This document shows, one piece after another, positions 25,301 to 33,425 of a stretch of 64,000 nucleotides of DNA. Numbering within the stretch: position 1 is the first letter of the stretch; every line of letters begins with the position of its first letter. Origin of the DNA: Crocinitomicaceae bacterium (GTDB lineage Bacteria > Bacteroidota > Bacteroidia > Flavobacteriales_D > Crocinitomicaceae); the NCBI GenBank assembly GCA_024643555.1, contig JAHEMQ010000116.1, positions 1 through 64,000 on the forward strand. The letters run 5' to 3'. The position numbers and the translations under genes were made by a program. The notes below the pieces were generated by a model. That model was not told the DNA's origin. It saw nothing but the letters and a program-made list of their open reading frames with translations, and searched no databases.

Positions 25301-28262
25301 TGACAGTTGCATTGAAATTCCCGTTATTAAAATTGAAGGGACGTTGGATACCGTTCTGAGTAAATACGATGTTTTGTGCACTGACATTACTGATGTTTGC
25401 TGTAATGAGTTGTGTCGCATTTGTGATGACTGTCGAAGGTACACTTGAGGTATTGGTGATTTGTGGCGCCACACAATTATCATAAGTGATATTCACTGTT
25501 TCAACATCGAGACCACAGTCATTCGTAGCATTGAAGATGATGGTATTTATTCCAGGGGTCAGATTAAGCGTTGCCGTTACAAGACCGTTTTGCAGATTGA
25601 AGGGAGTCGAAGTACCATTGAGTTTCAAACTGATATTCTGAGCACTTGACACATTTGCAATCGTTGCGCTAAATGGATAGGAAGCATTCGTAACCGTTGA
25701 TCCAGCGGGAATACTTGAATTTAATTGAATGGTTGGAGGCGTACATTGAACGTAATTAACGGTAAATGTCTCCGCGTCGTTTCCACAAGCATTGTTGACA
25801 GAAAGCGTTATCGTATTGATTCCATTGCTCAATGCAATAGACGCTTCAACGAATCCATTGTTGAAGGTAAACGGAATTTGCTGACCATTTTTAACCAATT
25901 GAATGTTTTGCGATTGCAGAATATTCGTCGCACTTGCTTTGAATAAGAGGGTCGATACGTTGGTCGTTCCACCAGTCGATGTTGGCTGTAGGAGCGTAAT
26001 CTGTGGTGCACTGCAATTGTTGTACGTTATTGTAAGCGTTTTACTGTCTGTCCCACAAGCGGAAGTGATGGTTTTTACCACAAAGGTATTTGTCCCAGGT
26101 AGTAAGGTGGTCACTGCACTGATTTGACCTGCTGTTTGATTAAAAGGAATGGGACTTCCATTTTGAGTAACGCTAATCGTTTGCCCATTCCCTAAATTAT
26201 TGGTGCTTGCCAAAAGCGTGAAGACTGGAATATTTGTGGATCCGCCATTCGATAACAATGAAAGTACAGGAGTGACACCCGTACAATTGGTGTAATTAAA
26301 TGAAATTGTTTCGACATCTGAACCACAATTATTTGTGGCGGTAATCGTAATGCTGTTGTTTCCATTTGCCAACGATAAACCAAGATCGATTGCCCCCGTT
26401 GTTGCGTTAAAGGTGAAGTTATTTTGCTCGATACCATTCAAAATTACTTTAATGCTTTGTTTTGTGGTGATATTGCTAACCGTTGCATTCAGTCGAAGGG
26501 CATTCGTTGTTGTTGTTATCGTTTGATTTTGAATTGGACTTTGTACCGTAATAACTGGAGCAGAACAGTTTTGGTAGTAAATAGAGGTGATTTCTACATC
26601 GTTTCCACAGCCATTGATTACTTCCACATTGAAGGAGTTCATTCCAGCGACAAGGGTAATTGGTATTTGCAATTGGCCAGATGCATTCAATGTGGGAACG
26701 GAGAGTTGTATTCCATTGTGAAATACTTTGATTGCTGCACTGGACAAGGTTCCGGTGATGTTTGCTGACAAGGTGAAATTTGCCGAACTTGTGGTGGTGC
26801 CGGAAGCAGTAGGATTTAACAGTTGAATACTTGCTGGAATGCAATTATCGTAAGTGATGGTTGCTGTATAGGTATTCGATCCACAGTCATTACTAATGGT
26901 CAATTGAACAGTATTGACTCCAGGATTTAAAGTAATGATGCGTTGTAATAATCCGTTTGCCGGATTATAAGTGGCACCATTTAGGGCCATGCCATTCATG
27001 GTGAGTTTGATGTTATTTGCAGAGACAGTTCCTTGGATGATCGCACTTAAGGTAAAGTCACTGGTTTTTACAGTAATGGAATTCCCATTCGGATTGGTGA
27101 AGACAGCTGTCGGTGTCACACAATTCAATAAGGTCACATACACAGTGGCATTTTCACTACCACAATTGTTGCTGGCATTCAGATGAAAAGTGTTTTGTCC
27201 ATTGTGCAATTGAACCTGCGCATCAATGGTTTGTGTTGAGGCATTGTAGTTGAAAAGCACGGGTTGATTCAAGTCATTCGTCAAAGTAGCCCCTGAAGCT
27301 GACAGCAAATTACTGACTTTAAATTCTATGTGATAGGAACTATTGGTAACTGTTTTGTTATTACCTGAAACAAGAGTTAAAATGGGTTTTGGACAGTTAT
27401 TCGCCGTGGTGTAATTATTGACATTGCTTGAATTATTTTCTGTCGAATGGCTGCTTCCCCTTGCTTTAAAGTGTAATTTCCAATAAACAGATGTGTAATG
27501 GTATAAATCATTTTTTAAGCGCGGAGTATTTGAAACGAAGCCATCAAAGGAATCTCCTCTGGTAAAAGTTGTTTTGTGTTCAATGCCGATACTTGCGCGT
27601 TTCCCAATTTGGTATCCCAACCCAAATCCTAAACTTGGCATCCATTTAACGTTGTATTTGTTTCCTGTTAGACCGTCCAATCTTGTCTCTGCAATTCCGT
27701 CTAAGTTCGATGAAAGTTGATTCGCAATAGGGCCATTTTGGAACATGGAAGCATAATCATAAATCGTGGAAGAATCGATTGTTCTGAATAAATCCCCATA
27801 AGTTTGTGTCCAAGTTAATCCAATTCCTCCGAACACGTAAGGGTCAATATTCGTGCGTTCTCGAACTCCATTCATATGCAATACCAACTCTAAGCTCAAT
27901 CGCTTAACATCCGTTTGGAAATTGTTGACGTAAATTGAGCTACTATCTACGTAGTATGGGGATAAAATTCCACCTGGATAATTTGCGAGTGAAATGGCGC
28001 TTGTATCTTGTCCAACCCAAGTTCCTGTTAAGAATCGTGCTCGAAGGTCAAAGCTTATTTTTTTCCCATAGTCATAATTATACGAACGACCTAGAATGAA
28101 ACCGTAGCCAGAACTGGTGACATTTTTAACATCGGTGGTATTCCATGCCGCACCGACATTCATTCCAAAAAACCATTTAGAACTAATATCGTAGTTGATT
28201 CGTTGCGCGTTTAAAAAAGAAATGCTCAGCAAGAAAGCACTCAAAAAGTACCATTTTTTCAT
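22311..28262 (-). CDS. Giant protein: outer-membrane-barrel-like domain, 17 Ig-like repeats, proline-rich tail
   Basis: A 1983-residue protein in three parts. Residues 1-20 are a signal peptide (ends FLNAQ). Residues 20 to about 270 look like an outer-membrane beta-barrel of the PorT-like type: alternating strands such as FGMNVGAAWN, FILGRSYNYDYGKKISFDLRAR, FGGIGLTW, LGFGLGYQIGKRASIGIEH. From C290 to about 1833 there are 17 repeats averaging 91 residues, each with NGQ/NPGxNTxxLxxTNxCGxD and a C-x13-C pair; the last repeat lacks its second cysteine. A Gly linker and a Pro/Gln/Thr tail rich in PKPVQ follow (about 1834-1983). There is no T9SS sorting domain. The order barrel-then-Ig recalls intimin/invasin, but no LysM or close match is seen. 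It is probably a long adhesin or envelope scaffold; topology is unknown. Confidence 0.85.
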   Translation of the reverse strand: MKKWYFLSAFLLSISFLNAQRINYDISSKWFFGMNVGAAWNTTDVKNVTSSGYGFILGRSYNYDYGKKISFDLRARFLTGTWVGQDTSAISLANYPGGILSPYYVDSSSIYVNNFQTDVKRLSLELVLHMNGVRERTNIDPYVFGGIGLTWTQTYGDLFRTIDSSTIYDYASMFQNGPIANQLSSNLDGIAETRLDGLTGNKYNVKWMPSLGFGLGYQIGKRASIGIEHKTTFTRGDSFDGFVSNTPRLKNDLYHYTSVYWKLHFKARGSSHSTENNSSNVNNYTTANNCPKPILTLVSGNNKTVTNSSYHIEFKVSNLLSASGATLTNDLNQPVLFNYNASTQTIDAQVQLHNGQNTFHLNASNNCGSENATVYVTLLNCVTPTAVFTNPNGNSITVKTSDFTLSAIIQGTVSANNIKLTMNGMALNGATYNPANGLLQRIITLNPGVNTVQLTISNDCGSNTYTATITYDNCIPASIQLLNPTASGTTTSSANFTLSANITGTLSSAAIKVFHNGIQLSVPTLNASGQLQIPITLVAGMNSFNVEVINGCGNDVEITSIYYQNCSAPVITVQSPIQNQTITTTTNALRLNATVSNITTKQSIKVILNGIEQNNFTFNATTGAIDLGLSLANGNNSITITATNNCGSDVETISFNYTNCTGVTPVLSLLSNGGSTNIPVFTLLASTNNLGNGQTISVTQNGSPIPFNQTAGQISAVTTLLPGTNTFVVKTITSACGTDSKTLTITYNNCSAPQITLLQPTSTGGTTNVSTLLFKASATNILQSQNIQLVKNGQQIPFTFNNGFVEASIALSNGINTITLSVNNACGNDAETFTVNYVQCTPPTIQLNSSIPAGSTVTNASYPFSATIANVSSAQNISLKLNGTSTPFNLQNGLVTATLNLTPGINTIIFNATNDCGLDVETVNITYDNCVAPQITNTSSVPSTVITNATQLITANISNVSAQNIVFTQNGIQRPFNFNNGNFNATVNLSSGVNTFVVSVTNNCGTDQHHWDMNYTPCTAPIVSIVNPTNSGLSVSSASFAFQANVQQISSTQGILLSLNGNTISNFSFSNGLVSANFNLQNGLNTIVLKGTNACGTDIKTVTIFYSNCVAPVITVNSPAGNVTNAAYSFVASIQNIPSNQGIILTLNGTAISNYSYSNGQLSANVTLSPGVNTFHLSVSNSCGSDMKNSSITYLNCQTPSVTISSPASNNLTVTSANYTFQATTQHMSSAQGISLLHNGAPVTNVSFANGQVSAVLTLNPGLNTFVITATNACGTDSKTSALQYVACTAPTVSITNPINTNFGVSNPLVSFAANITNMSSTQGVLLTLNGSPINTFSYSNGQLTANITLANGMNTISLSATNACGNDAQSRIIRYEPCNAPVVSIINPTSSSFTATSSSLSFTGSIQNLTSGQGVSLTVNGNPVNSAQFNPSNGQVSASIPLSNGNNVIVLNAVGACGSDSKTINVAYNPCVAPTVAISNPSSISSTVSSANFPFSANVQNATLSQISLSLNGSTVQNFNLLNGNVTANLNLSNGNNEIVMSVSNACGTDAKTVYVKFEECLAPVVSISNPISTNTSVTNATFNFSGTILNIGNGQGISLTLNGNIIPNASFVNGQITATLNLSNGLNQIVLSATNNCGSDNQSTSVTFEQCVPPVVSIINPVDLFYGVYSPVFPFQASIQNMPNSQGISLTVAGSNVSNFNFTNGNFSSTLNLPEGVDEIVLTATNACGTSSQLRTIRYQSCIPPVIDITTNPGSGSTVNSSNLNFTAFITNYTPTVPVQFNFNGTEIYSYQNNAGAISLNLNLNPGLNTIQLNATSQCGNDGKTYTVTYDDGTGSGGSGGNSDGMMQQNQPNQNKSNSPQPTPQNRPNSNNVTPTTPKPAPVQTTPAQPKPVQSQPKPVQTTPPPAKPATTQPKPVQSPPPPPPAKPAQVQTSGAPKPTTPPPPPPTQTKPATAPAQQSPQNTTNPTTPKGGTPQKGGGK
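22762..27395 (-). repeat. Seventeen in-frame tandem repeats (about 270 bp) coding for Ig-like modules
   Basis: On the plus strand the word CCACAAGCATT(C/T)GT and variants recur about every 270 bp; it encodes the (N)ACG motif. The units differ at many third positions and in the intervening residues, so they are old or diversified copies and not a recent expansion. Boundaries come from the cysteine spacing in the translation and are approximate. Confidence 0.8.
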
Positions 28263-28364
28263 AGACTAGATTTTTTTAGGTGTCCTACCTATTTTCATGC
28301 CAAATTTCCGAAAAAAAGCACAAGGAAAAAAATAGTGGAGCAGGATCATTCACCGAACCTTGAT

Positions 28365-29258
28365 TCAATGGTAGTAGGAGTACTTCGTAAATCGCAGGAT
28401 GAGCATAAAGTTGGTGGAGACATCTCGGAGAATGGTGGATCCTAAAAGTTGTGTTTTCGTATCGAAAACTACCTGGAGGTCTTTTTGAAATTGCCCATAC
28501 CGATAAAAATGTGCTTCCATTAAATTACCGTAGGAATCATAACGGTATTTCCATTCTTCATCTGCCAAGGTTTCCTGTTCATTAAATGATGCTTTCATAG
28601 AAAGCAGTCCACGGTCGTCATAGTGGTAAGAAGATCGCTGTTCGATGCCACTCATGTAATAACGCAATTTGCGTTCAATGAGGTATCCATCTTGATTGTA
28701 TGTCGAAATCTCATCTAAATAAGGTAGGTGATAGTTGTTCAACTTCGTTAGGGTGCGAACATTTCCCTGTTCAGAATACTGCTGGTATTCGGTATTGAGC
28801 AGTATGGATTGACTTACTTCATTGGTTCGATAATTGTAAATTTCGCGGTACGTATTCAACTCCCGCAAGTGATGCAATGAATCATAATCAAAGACCATTT
28901 TTGTGTAGCCGCCATTTTCGGATTTACGATGTGCAATTAAGGCCCCATCCTCGGAGTAAAAAAATTGATGAAGAACGGTATCTTTTTTTTTGTTGACTGT
29001 TCGAATATCCAAGCTCTCGATTAATTGTCCTTGTTCGTCGAAACGGTAACGCACCCAATCTGAACTTTCGCGAATGACATCACCAGGTTTCTTTGTGGAA
29101 TAGGTTCCTTCAATCGTTTTTATGTGATTGGACTGAATGATGTCCCGATTGAAAAAGGGTTGTTCTGTAAAAGCTTCTCCCTCTTGATTCAACAAAAGTT
29201 GGGTAAGTCCTTCGAAAGAAAGAATACTGCAGCAAAGAAATATCAGGATGTGTTTCAA
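28365..29258 (-). CDS. Secreted protein with YD-like repeat strands
   Basis: A 297-residue protein with a signal peptide (MKHILIFLCCSILSFEGLTQ). The rest is built of repeated beta-hairpin units such as YDSLHHLRELNTYREIYNY, YNQDGYLIERKLRYY, YDDRGLLSMKASF and YDSYGNLMEAHFYRY, the pattern of RHS/YD repeats or MORN-like units. It is much shorter than full RHS shell proteins and has no toxin tip. The start codon is TTG at 29258, 5 bp after the stop of glycyl-tRNA synthetase, so its translation depends on coupling to that gene. Its role is unknown; the pairing with a housekeeping synthetase may be accidental. Confidence 0.72.
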   Translation of the reverse strand: MKHILIFLCCSILSFEGLTQLLLNQEGEAFTEQPFFNRDIIQSNHIKTIEGTYSTKKPGDVIRESSDWVRYRFDEQGQLIESLDIRTVNKKKDTVLHQFFYSEDGALIAHRKSENGGYTKMVFDYDSLHHLRELNTYREIYNYRTNEVSQSILLNTEYQQYSEQGNVRTLTKLNNYHLPYLDEISTYNQDGYLIERKLRYYMSGIEQRSSYHYDDRGLLSMKASFNEQETLADEEWKYRYDSYGNLMEAHFYRYGQFQKDLQVVFDTKTQLLGSTILRDVSTNFMLILRFTKYSYYH

Positions 29259-29263
29259 ATGGT

Positions 29264-30805
29264 TTACAAAGTACTAAGCACACTTTTCCAACTCGCTTTT
29301 TTAGCAATCAAGGCTTCGATTTCATCCATTGGAATGCGAATTTGTTCCATTGTATCACGGTCACGCACCGTCACAGTTTCATCAGTTAAGGTCTGATGAT
29401 CAATGGTAATGGAGAACGGTGTCCCAATGGCATCTTGACGTCTATAACGTTTTCCGATGGAATCTTTTTCATCATATTGGATGGAGTATTCGAATTGTAA
29501 ACTACGCATGATTTCACGAGCTTTCTCCGGAAGTCCATCTTTCTTTACAAGCGGAAGTACGGCTGCCTTATACGGAGCAAGAACCGGAGGGATGCGCAAA
29601 ACAACTCGGTCTGAGCCATCCTCTAATTTTTCGTTTTGATAGGCTGCACTTAAAACGGATAGGAACATGCGATCTAGTCCAACCGAAGTTTCCACCACAT
29701 ATGGCACGTAGCTTTGATTCAATTCTGGGTCGAAAAACTGTAATTTTTTCCCAGAAAACTGTTCGTGTTGTTTTAAATCGAAGTCAGTTCGCGAGTGAAT
29801 TCCTTCCAATTCTTTGAATCCCATCGGGAAATTGTATTCAATGTCACATGCGGCATTTGCATAGTGCGCAAGTTTAATGTGATCATGGAAACGGTATAAA
29901 TTCGCTCCGAGACCAAGGTTTTTATGCCATTTCTCACGTGCATCTTTCCAGTATGCATACCATTTCATTTCTTCACCTGGCCGAACAAAAAACTGCATTT
30001 CCATTTGTTCGAATTCGCGCATTCTGAAAATAAATTGACGTGCTACAATTTCGTTACGGAACGCTTTTCCAATTTGAGCAATTCCGAAAGGAATTTTCAT
30101 GCGTCCAGATTTCTGAACATTCAGAAAGTTTACAAAGATTCCTTGCGCTGTTTCTGGGCGCAGGTATATTGTTGAAGCATCTCCAGCCACAGAACCAAGT
30201 TCAGTCGAGAACATTAGGTTAAATTGACGGACTTCTGTCCAATTCTTCGATCCCGAAATCGGACAAACGATTTCCAAGTCGATGATGAGGTTTCGCACAG
30301 CTTCGAGGTCACTGTTTTCAAGTGCTTCGCGCATGCGAGACTCAATCGATGCGATTTTCTCGGCATTTCGGAGAACGTTTGGATTGGTTGCTCTAAATTG
30401 TGTTTCATCGAAGTCAGCACCAAAGCGATTTTTCCCTTTTTCAACTTCCTTCTCTATTTTTTGGCGGATTTTCTCCATGTGTTCTTCTAGAAGCACATCC
30501 GCGCGGTATCTTTTTTTGGAATCTTTGTTGTCAATCAATGGATCATTAAAAGCATCGACGTGACCAGATGCTTTCCAAGTAGTGGGGTGCATGAAAATGG
30601 AGGCATCAATGCCTACAATGTTTTCATGCATTTGCACCATGGATTTCCACCAGTAGGTTTTGATGTTGTTTTTCAATTCTGAACCCAATTGTCCATAATC
30701 GTACGTTGCTGCTAATCCGTCGTAAATTTCCGATGAGGGAAAAATGAATCCGTATTCTTTCGAATGCGAAATGATGTCCTTTAATTTATCCTGTTGTTGG
30801 TCCAT
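29264..30805 (-). CDS. glyS: Glycyl-tRNA synthetase (dimeric, class II)
   Basis: The 513-residue protein charges tRNA-Gly. It is the single-chain alpha2 type (like archaeal, eukaryotic and many Bacteroidota enzymes), not the GlyQ/GlyS tetramer. The start DKLKDIISHSKEYGFIFPSSEIYDGLAATYDYG is the motif 1 region; PETAQGIFVNFLNVQ and RNEIVARQFIFRMREFEQMEMQFFV form motif 2; ETSVGLDRMFLSVL is motif 3. The C-terminal anticodon-binding domain (from about 400) has VLPLVKKDGLPEKAREI. The ATG at 30805 is 4 bp from a perfect TAnnTTTG box, so the message may be leaderless. Confidence 0.96.
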   Translation of the reverse strand: MDQQQDKLKDIISHSKEYGFIFPSSEIYDGLAATYDYGQLGSELKNNIKTYWWKSMVQMHENIVGIDASIFMHPTTWKASGHVDAFNDPLIDNKDSKKRYRADVLLEEHMEKIRQKIEKEVEKGKNRFGADFDETQFRATNPNVLRNAEKIASIESRMREALENSDLEAVRNLIIDLEIVCPISGSKNWTEVRQFNLMFSTELGSVAGDASTIYLRPETAQGIFVNFLNVQKSGRMKIPFGIAQIGKAFRNEIVARQFIFRMREFEQMEMQFFVRPGEEMKWYAYWKDAREKWHKNLGLGANLYRFHDHIKLAHYANAACDIEYNFPMGFKELEGIHSRTDFDLKQHEQFSGKKLQFFDPELNQSYVPYVVETSVGLDRMFLSVLSAAYQNEKLEDGSDRVVLRIPPVLAPYKAAVLPLVKKDGLPEKAREIMRSLQFEYSIQYDEKDSIGKRYRRQDAIGTPFSITIDHQTLTDETVTVRDRDTMEQIRIPMDEIEALIAKKASWKSVLSTL

Positions 30806-30809
30806 GATG

Positions 30810-30843
30810 CAAAGTTAGCCCTAATTGAGATTTGAGAGACAAA
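30810..30843 (-). promoter_or_regulatory. Candidate promoter of glyS
   Basis: The -7 box on the minus strand reads TAACTTTG (30810-30817), followed by CATC and the ATG. A TTTG element lies 22 nt upstream (30840-30843). The distance from the -7 box to the start codon is only 4 nt, so transcription is expected to begin at or within a few bases of the ATG. Confidence 0.6.
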
Positions 30844-30905
30844 TTCTAAAAACAATTTCAACAAGGCATTTTTGATAGGTGCATTTGAATGTTTACTTTT
30901 ACGTC

Positions 30906-31646
30906 ATGCGATTATACCTTTCGAATTCAGAATTCATCGAAACGACAGAGCCGATTGACATTTCGATGTCCCTTCAAGCAAATGAGCACAATGTGCGCGC
31001 TTGGTACGTGGATCCACCACGAATGGAAACCGTTCGTGCCAATGGATTTATCGGGAGTATTTCAGAAGGAGGAAGTGTGAACTTTCGTGATGTGTTTTTC
31101 AATCCACATGGACATGGAACACATACTGAATGCTGTGGACATATCACCAATGAGGTGTATTCTGTCAATGAAGTATTGAAGTCCTACTTTTGGAAGGCAA
31201 GCTTAATCAGTGTCCAACCAAGGCAATTGGAAAATGGGGATTTTGTGGTGCAAGCGGATCAAATTGCTCCCTTGATGGATGCGGGTTTTAGTGAGGCAGT
31301 CATTATTCGCACCTTACCGAATGCTCTTGAAAAGAAGTCAATGAACTATTCCGGAACGAATCCGTGTTATTTCGATGTTGCTATTGTGGATTTATTGAAC
31401 GAATACGGTGTTAAACATTTTATGGTAGATCAACCCTCGGTCGACCGAGAAGAGGATGGAGGAGCACTCGTTTTTCACCATGCTTTTTGGAACGTTCCTG
31501 GAAAGCCTAATTTTGAACGGACCATCACTGAGTTGATTTATGTGGCGGATTTTATTGAAGACGGAAATTACATTTTGGAAATCCAAATGGCGGCTTTTCA
31601 GAATGACGCGAGCCCGAGCAGACCTGTTTTGTATCGCATCCAATAA
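30906..31646 (+). CDS. Metal-dependent cyclase/kynurenine-formamidase-like hydrolase
   Basis: From the ATG at 30906 the product has 246 residues. The cyclase family (PF04199) hydrolyses amides or formamides with a metal held by the H-x-GTHxD/E motif: here HGHGTHTE at residues 68-75, with H79 nearby. The DQPSVDREEDGG string and VFHHAFW near the C-terminus are family hallmarks. Known members include kynurenine formamidase of tryptophan breakdown and isatin hydrolase; which amide is used here cannot be told. It is transcribed divergently from glyS. A GTG at 30879 is in frame but adds only nine residues of poor quality. Confidence 0.85.
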   Translation: MRLYLSNSEFIETTEPIDISMSLQANEHNVRAWYVDPPRMETVRANGFIGSISEGGSVNFRDVFFNPHGHGTHTECCGHITNEVYSVNEVLKSYFWKASLISVQPRQLENGDFVVQADQIAPLMDAGFSEAVIIRTLPNALEKKSMNYSGTNPCYFDVAIVDLLNEYGVKHFMVDQPSVDREEDGGALVFHHAFWNVPGKPNFERTITELIYVADFIEDGNYILEIQMAAFQNDASPSRPVLYRIQ

Positions 31647-31667
31647 AAAAAGGGCTTTGCAGCCCTT
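31645..31667. terminator. Hairpin between the cyclase gene and the metal-operon end
   Basis: AAGGGCT (31650-31656) pairs with AGCCCTT (31661-31667) across a 4-nt loop. A run of A precedes it and TTCC follows, so it may stop the plus-strand cyclase gene weakly and would work better for minus-strand transcripts. Confidence 0.5.
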
Positions 31668-31995
31668 CCTAGTAGTAGACATTAAAGTCTGAGTGGTACG
31701 ATTTTAAGTAATAAGGACAGGGACTTCTTAAACACATTCCCGAAGGACGTCGACAAAAACTATTAAACTCTTATCAAACTAGAAAAATGAAACTGCCTCT
31801 CCAAGCAGCTTGTCAACTTCTGCGTATAAGAAGACTCCTGTTTCTCTCCTTATTTCATTTTAAAAATAGAAAGGAACTTTGGAACAAAACCTAGCAAATG
31901 AATATCCTTGCTTTGCAAATGAACATTATGCCACTTTTTATGAATATTCATTTTTCAAGTTCTGAAAAAACGGTGTTAACTGAAATATTGGGGCA
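31668..31995. other. Gene-free stretch, nothing recognised
   Basis: About 330 bp between the two hairpins. I see no convincing coding frame (a 35-codon frame at 31787 has no support), no tRNA or tmRNA-like structure, and no known small RNA. Confidence 0.5.
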
Positions 31996-31996
31996 T

Positions 31997-32020
31997 AAAA
32001 AAAGCAGCTCGTAGGCTGCT
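31997..32020 (-). terminator. Terminator after the YHYH gene
   Basis: Stem AGCAGC (32003-32008) with GCTGCT (32015-32020), 6-nt loop; a T-run (TTTTTTT) follows on the minus strand. It lies 23 bp after the stop of the YHYH gene and ends the ECF/MbnP operon. Confidence 0.75.
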
Positions 32021-32042
32021 CTTTTACTCGTTGATTATGGAC

Positions 32043-33401
32043 TTATTGAATCACCAATTTCTTTGTTGTGGCTTGTCCTTGTATTTTTACTTGATACAGA
32101 CCTTTGTATAAGGTGTCTGCATTGAAATAAGCAATGGTACTTCCTTGAACAATGCGCTGTGTTTGAATTAATTTTCCGAAGGCATCGTACAATTCAACAG
32201 TGACCGATTGATTCTTAAACTCGTTTACTTGTACCATGATGATGTCGTTACTTGGATTTGGATAAACAGACCAATCTGAGTCGCTAAATTCGTTGATTCC
32301 AGCACTTGAAGTATAGGTGCTTACAGGTTCTGTAATGGATGTCACTTTTGTTGCCGTTTTTACACCGTAAAATGTGGGACCAACCACATAGGGATATGCG
32401 GAATTCCATTGACTATCAACAGTTGCGAAATAGCAATAAATTCCATTTGGATATTCAGGTGTAACACAGAAGCGTCCGTTGTGAATGTCTAAATAATCTG
32501 CCTGTCCTGCGTGACTGATAAATTCATAATCCTCACGAAAGTAACCAAGCGGATAGGTTGTACTCACAGCTGGTCCATCTGGCACATCTGTTCCGTCAGC
32601 CCAGACCGTTCGAGTACTGATGTTTCTCAATTGATAAGAGGATTTCATACGCGAAATTCCACCCGTGCCATCTGCATTCTTGAATCCATATGCGCCATAA
32701 ATCGGGAAACCATCGTAGGCATAACCAATAAGCGGAGAATGAACCATGGAATCAATGACATAAAGCCCGTCTGCATCGTAGAGATCACAGACATTTGAAA
32801 TCACTGTCAAATCTAATTTAAAGGCACTTGGATTTTGATGGTGGTGATAATTCCCCATGGCCGGATGACCTTTCGAGCAATCGAATCCTGGTCGTTCTGC
32901 TGGAATTGCATCTCTGTTCCAGGACATCACTGCTATTGGTCCGCCCGGACACGGAGGATTTCCTGGTCCACCGCACAGGGCATTCGCACTTGTATTCCAA
33001 GCAACGCCATCTCGGTAGTCAAACAAGGCCACTCCATTCACGAAAATACCAATGTTTCCACCTGTTGTTGCGGTAAAGGTTCCTGTGTTTTGAGCCGGAC
33101 TTAAAGGGATTTTGAATATGGCGTTTTGATTGGTTGCCAAGGATGGATTCCCATCCATAAAAGGTCCTGTAATGTAAGATGGTACTCCCGTTGTTGTCAC
33201 ATAAACCCAGTTGCTTGAATATTGTACACTTTGCACGTTCGCTAAAGTGGTTTCGTTTATTGGTGTGGAATTTCCCTGGACATAATGTCTTCCCGTAATG
33301 CCAGTAGAATTGATTAACCAATGTTCAATGGCAGGATTTAACTGTGCTACCGCTTGATTTCCGATGCACAGTATAAGGATACAACGCAGAATTTTTTTCA
33401 T
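32043..33401 (-). CDS. YHYH-domain protein with T9SS sorting domain
   Basis: A 452-residue exported protein: signal peptide (ends QAVAQ), a YHYH domain (about 100-320) and a C-terminal type A T9SS domain (WSVYPNPSNDIIMVQV ... KKLVIQ). The family motif is GNYHHHQNP at residues 183-191, with H179 near it and paired cysteines (CGGPGNPPCPGG; CSKG). YHYH domains are found in many environmental bacteria; their function is not settled, and histidine clusters suggest metal binding. It is the last gene of the ECF/metal-sensor/MbnP/MbnH operon, 24 bp from the di-heme gene, and ends at a terminator. A surface-exposed copper- or other metal-binding protein is the best inference. Confidence 0.85.
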   Translation of the reverse strand: MKKILRCILILCIGNQAVAQLNPAIEHWLINSTGITGRHYVQGNSTPINETTLANVQSVQYSSNWVYVTTTGVPSYITGPFMDGNPSLATNQNAIFKIPLSPAQNTGTFTATTGGNIGIFVNGVALFDYRDGVAWNTSANALCGGPGNPPCPGGPIAVMSWNRDAIPAERPGFDCSKGHPAMGNYHHHQNPSAFKLDLTVISNVCDLYDADGLYVIDSMVHSPLIGYAYDGFPIYGAYGFKNADGTGGISRMKSSYQLRNISTRTVWADGTDVPDGPAVSTTYPLGYFREDYEFISHAGQADYLDIHNGRFCVTPEYPNGIYCYFATVDSQWNSAYPYVVGPTFYGVKTATKVTSITEPVSTYTSSAGINEFSDSDWSVYPNPSNDIIMVQVNEFKNQSVTVELYDAFGKLIQTQRIVQGSTIAYFNADTLYKGLYQVKIQGQATTKKLVIQ

Positions 33402-33425
33402 GGATATTTTTTTTAAAGTTAGATG

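Noticed and set aside
22762-27395. About 270-bp periodicity, considered as satellite DNA or a CRISPR-like array
   Set aside because: All 17 units are in frame and keep the cysteine pattern at the protein level, so they are domain repeats.
31668-31995. Gene-free stretch, considered as a small RNA or tmRNA
   Set aside because: I could not find the conserved words of RNase P, tmRNA, SRP or 6S RNA, nor a long stable fold; it may still hold an unknown RNA.
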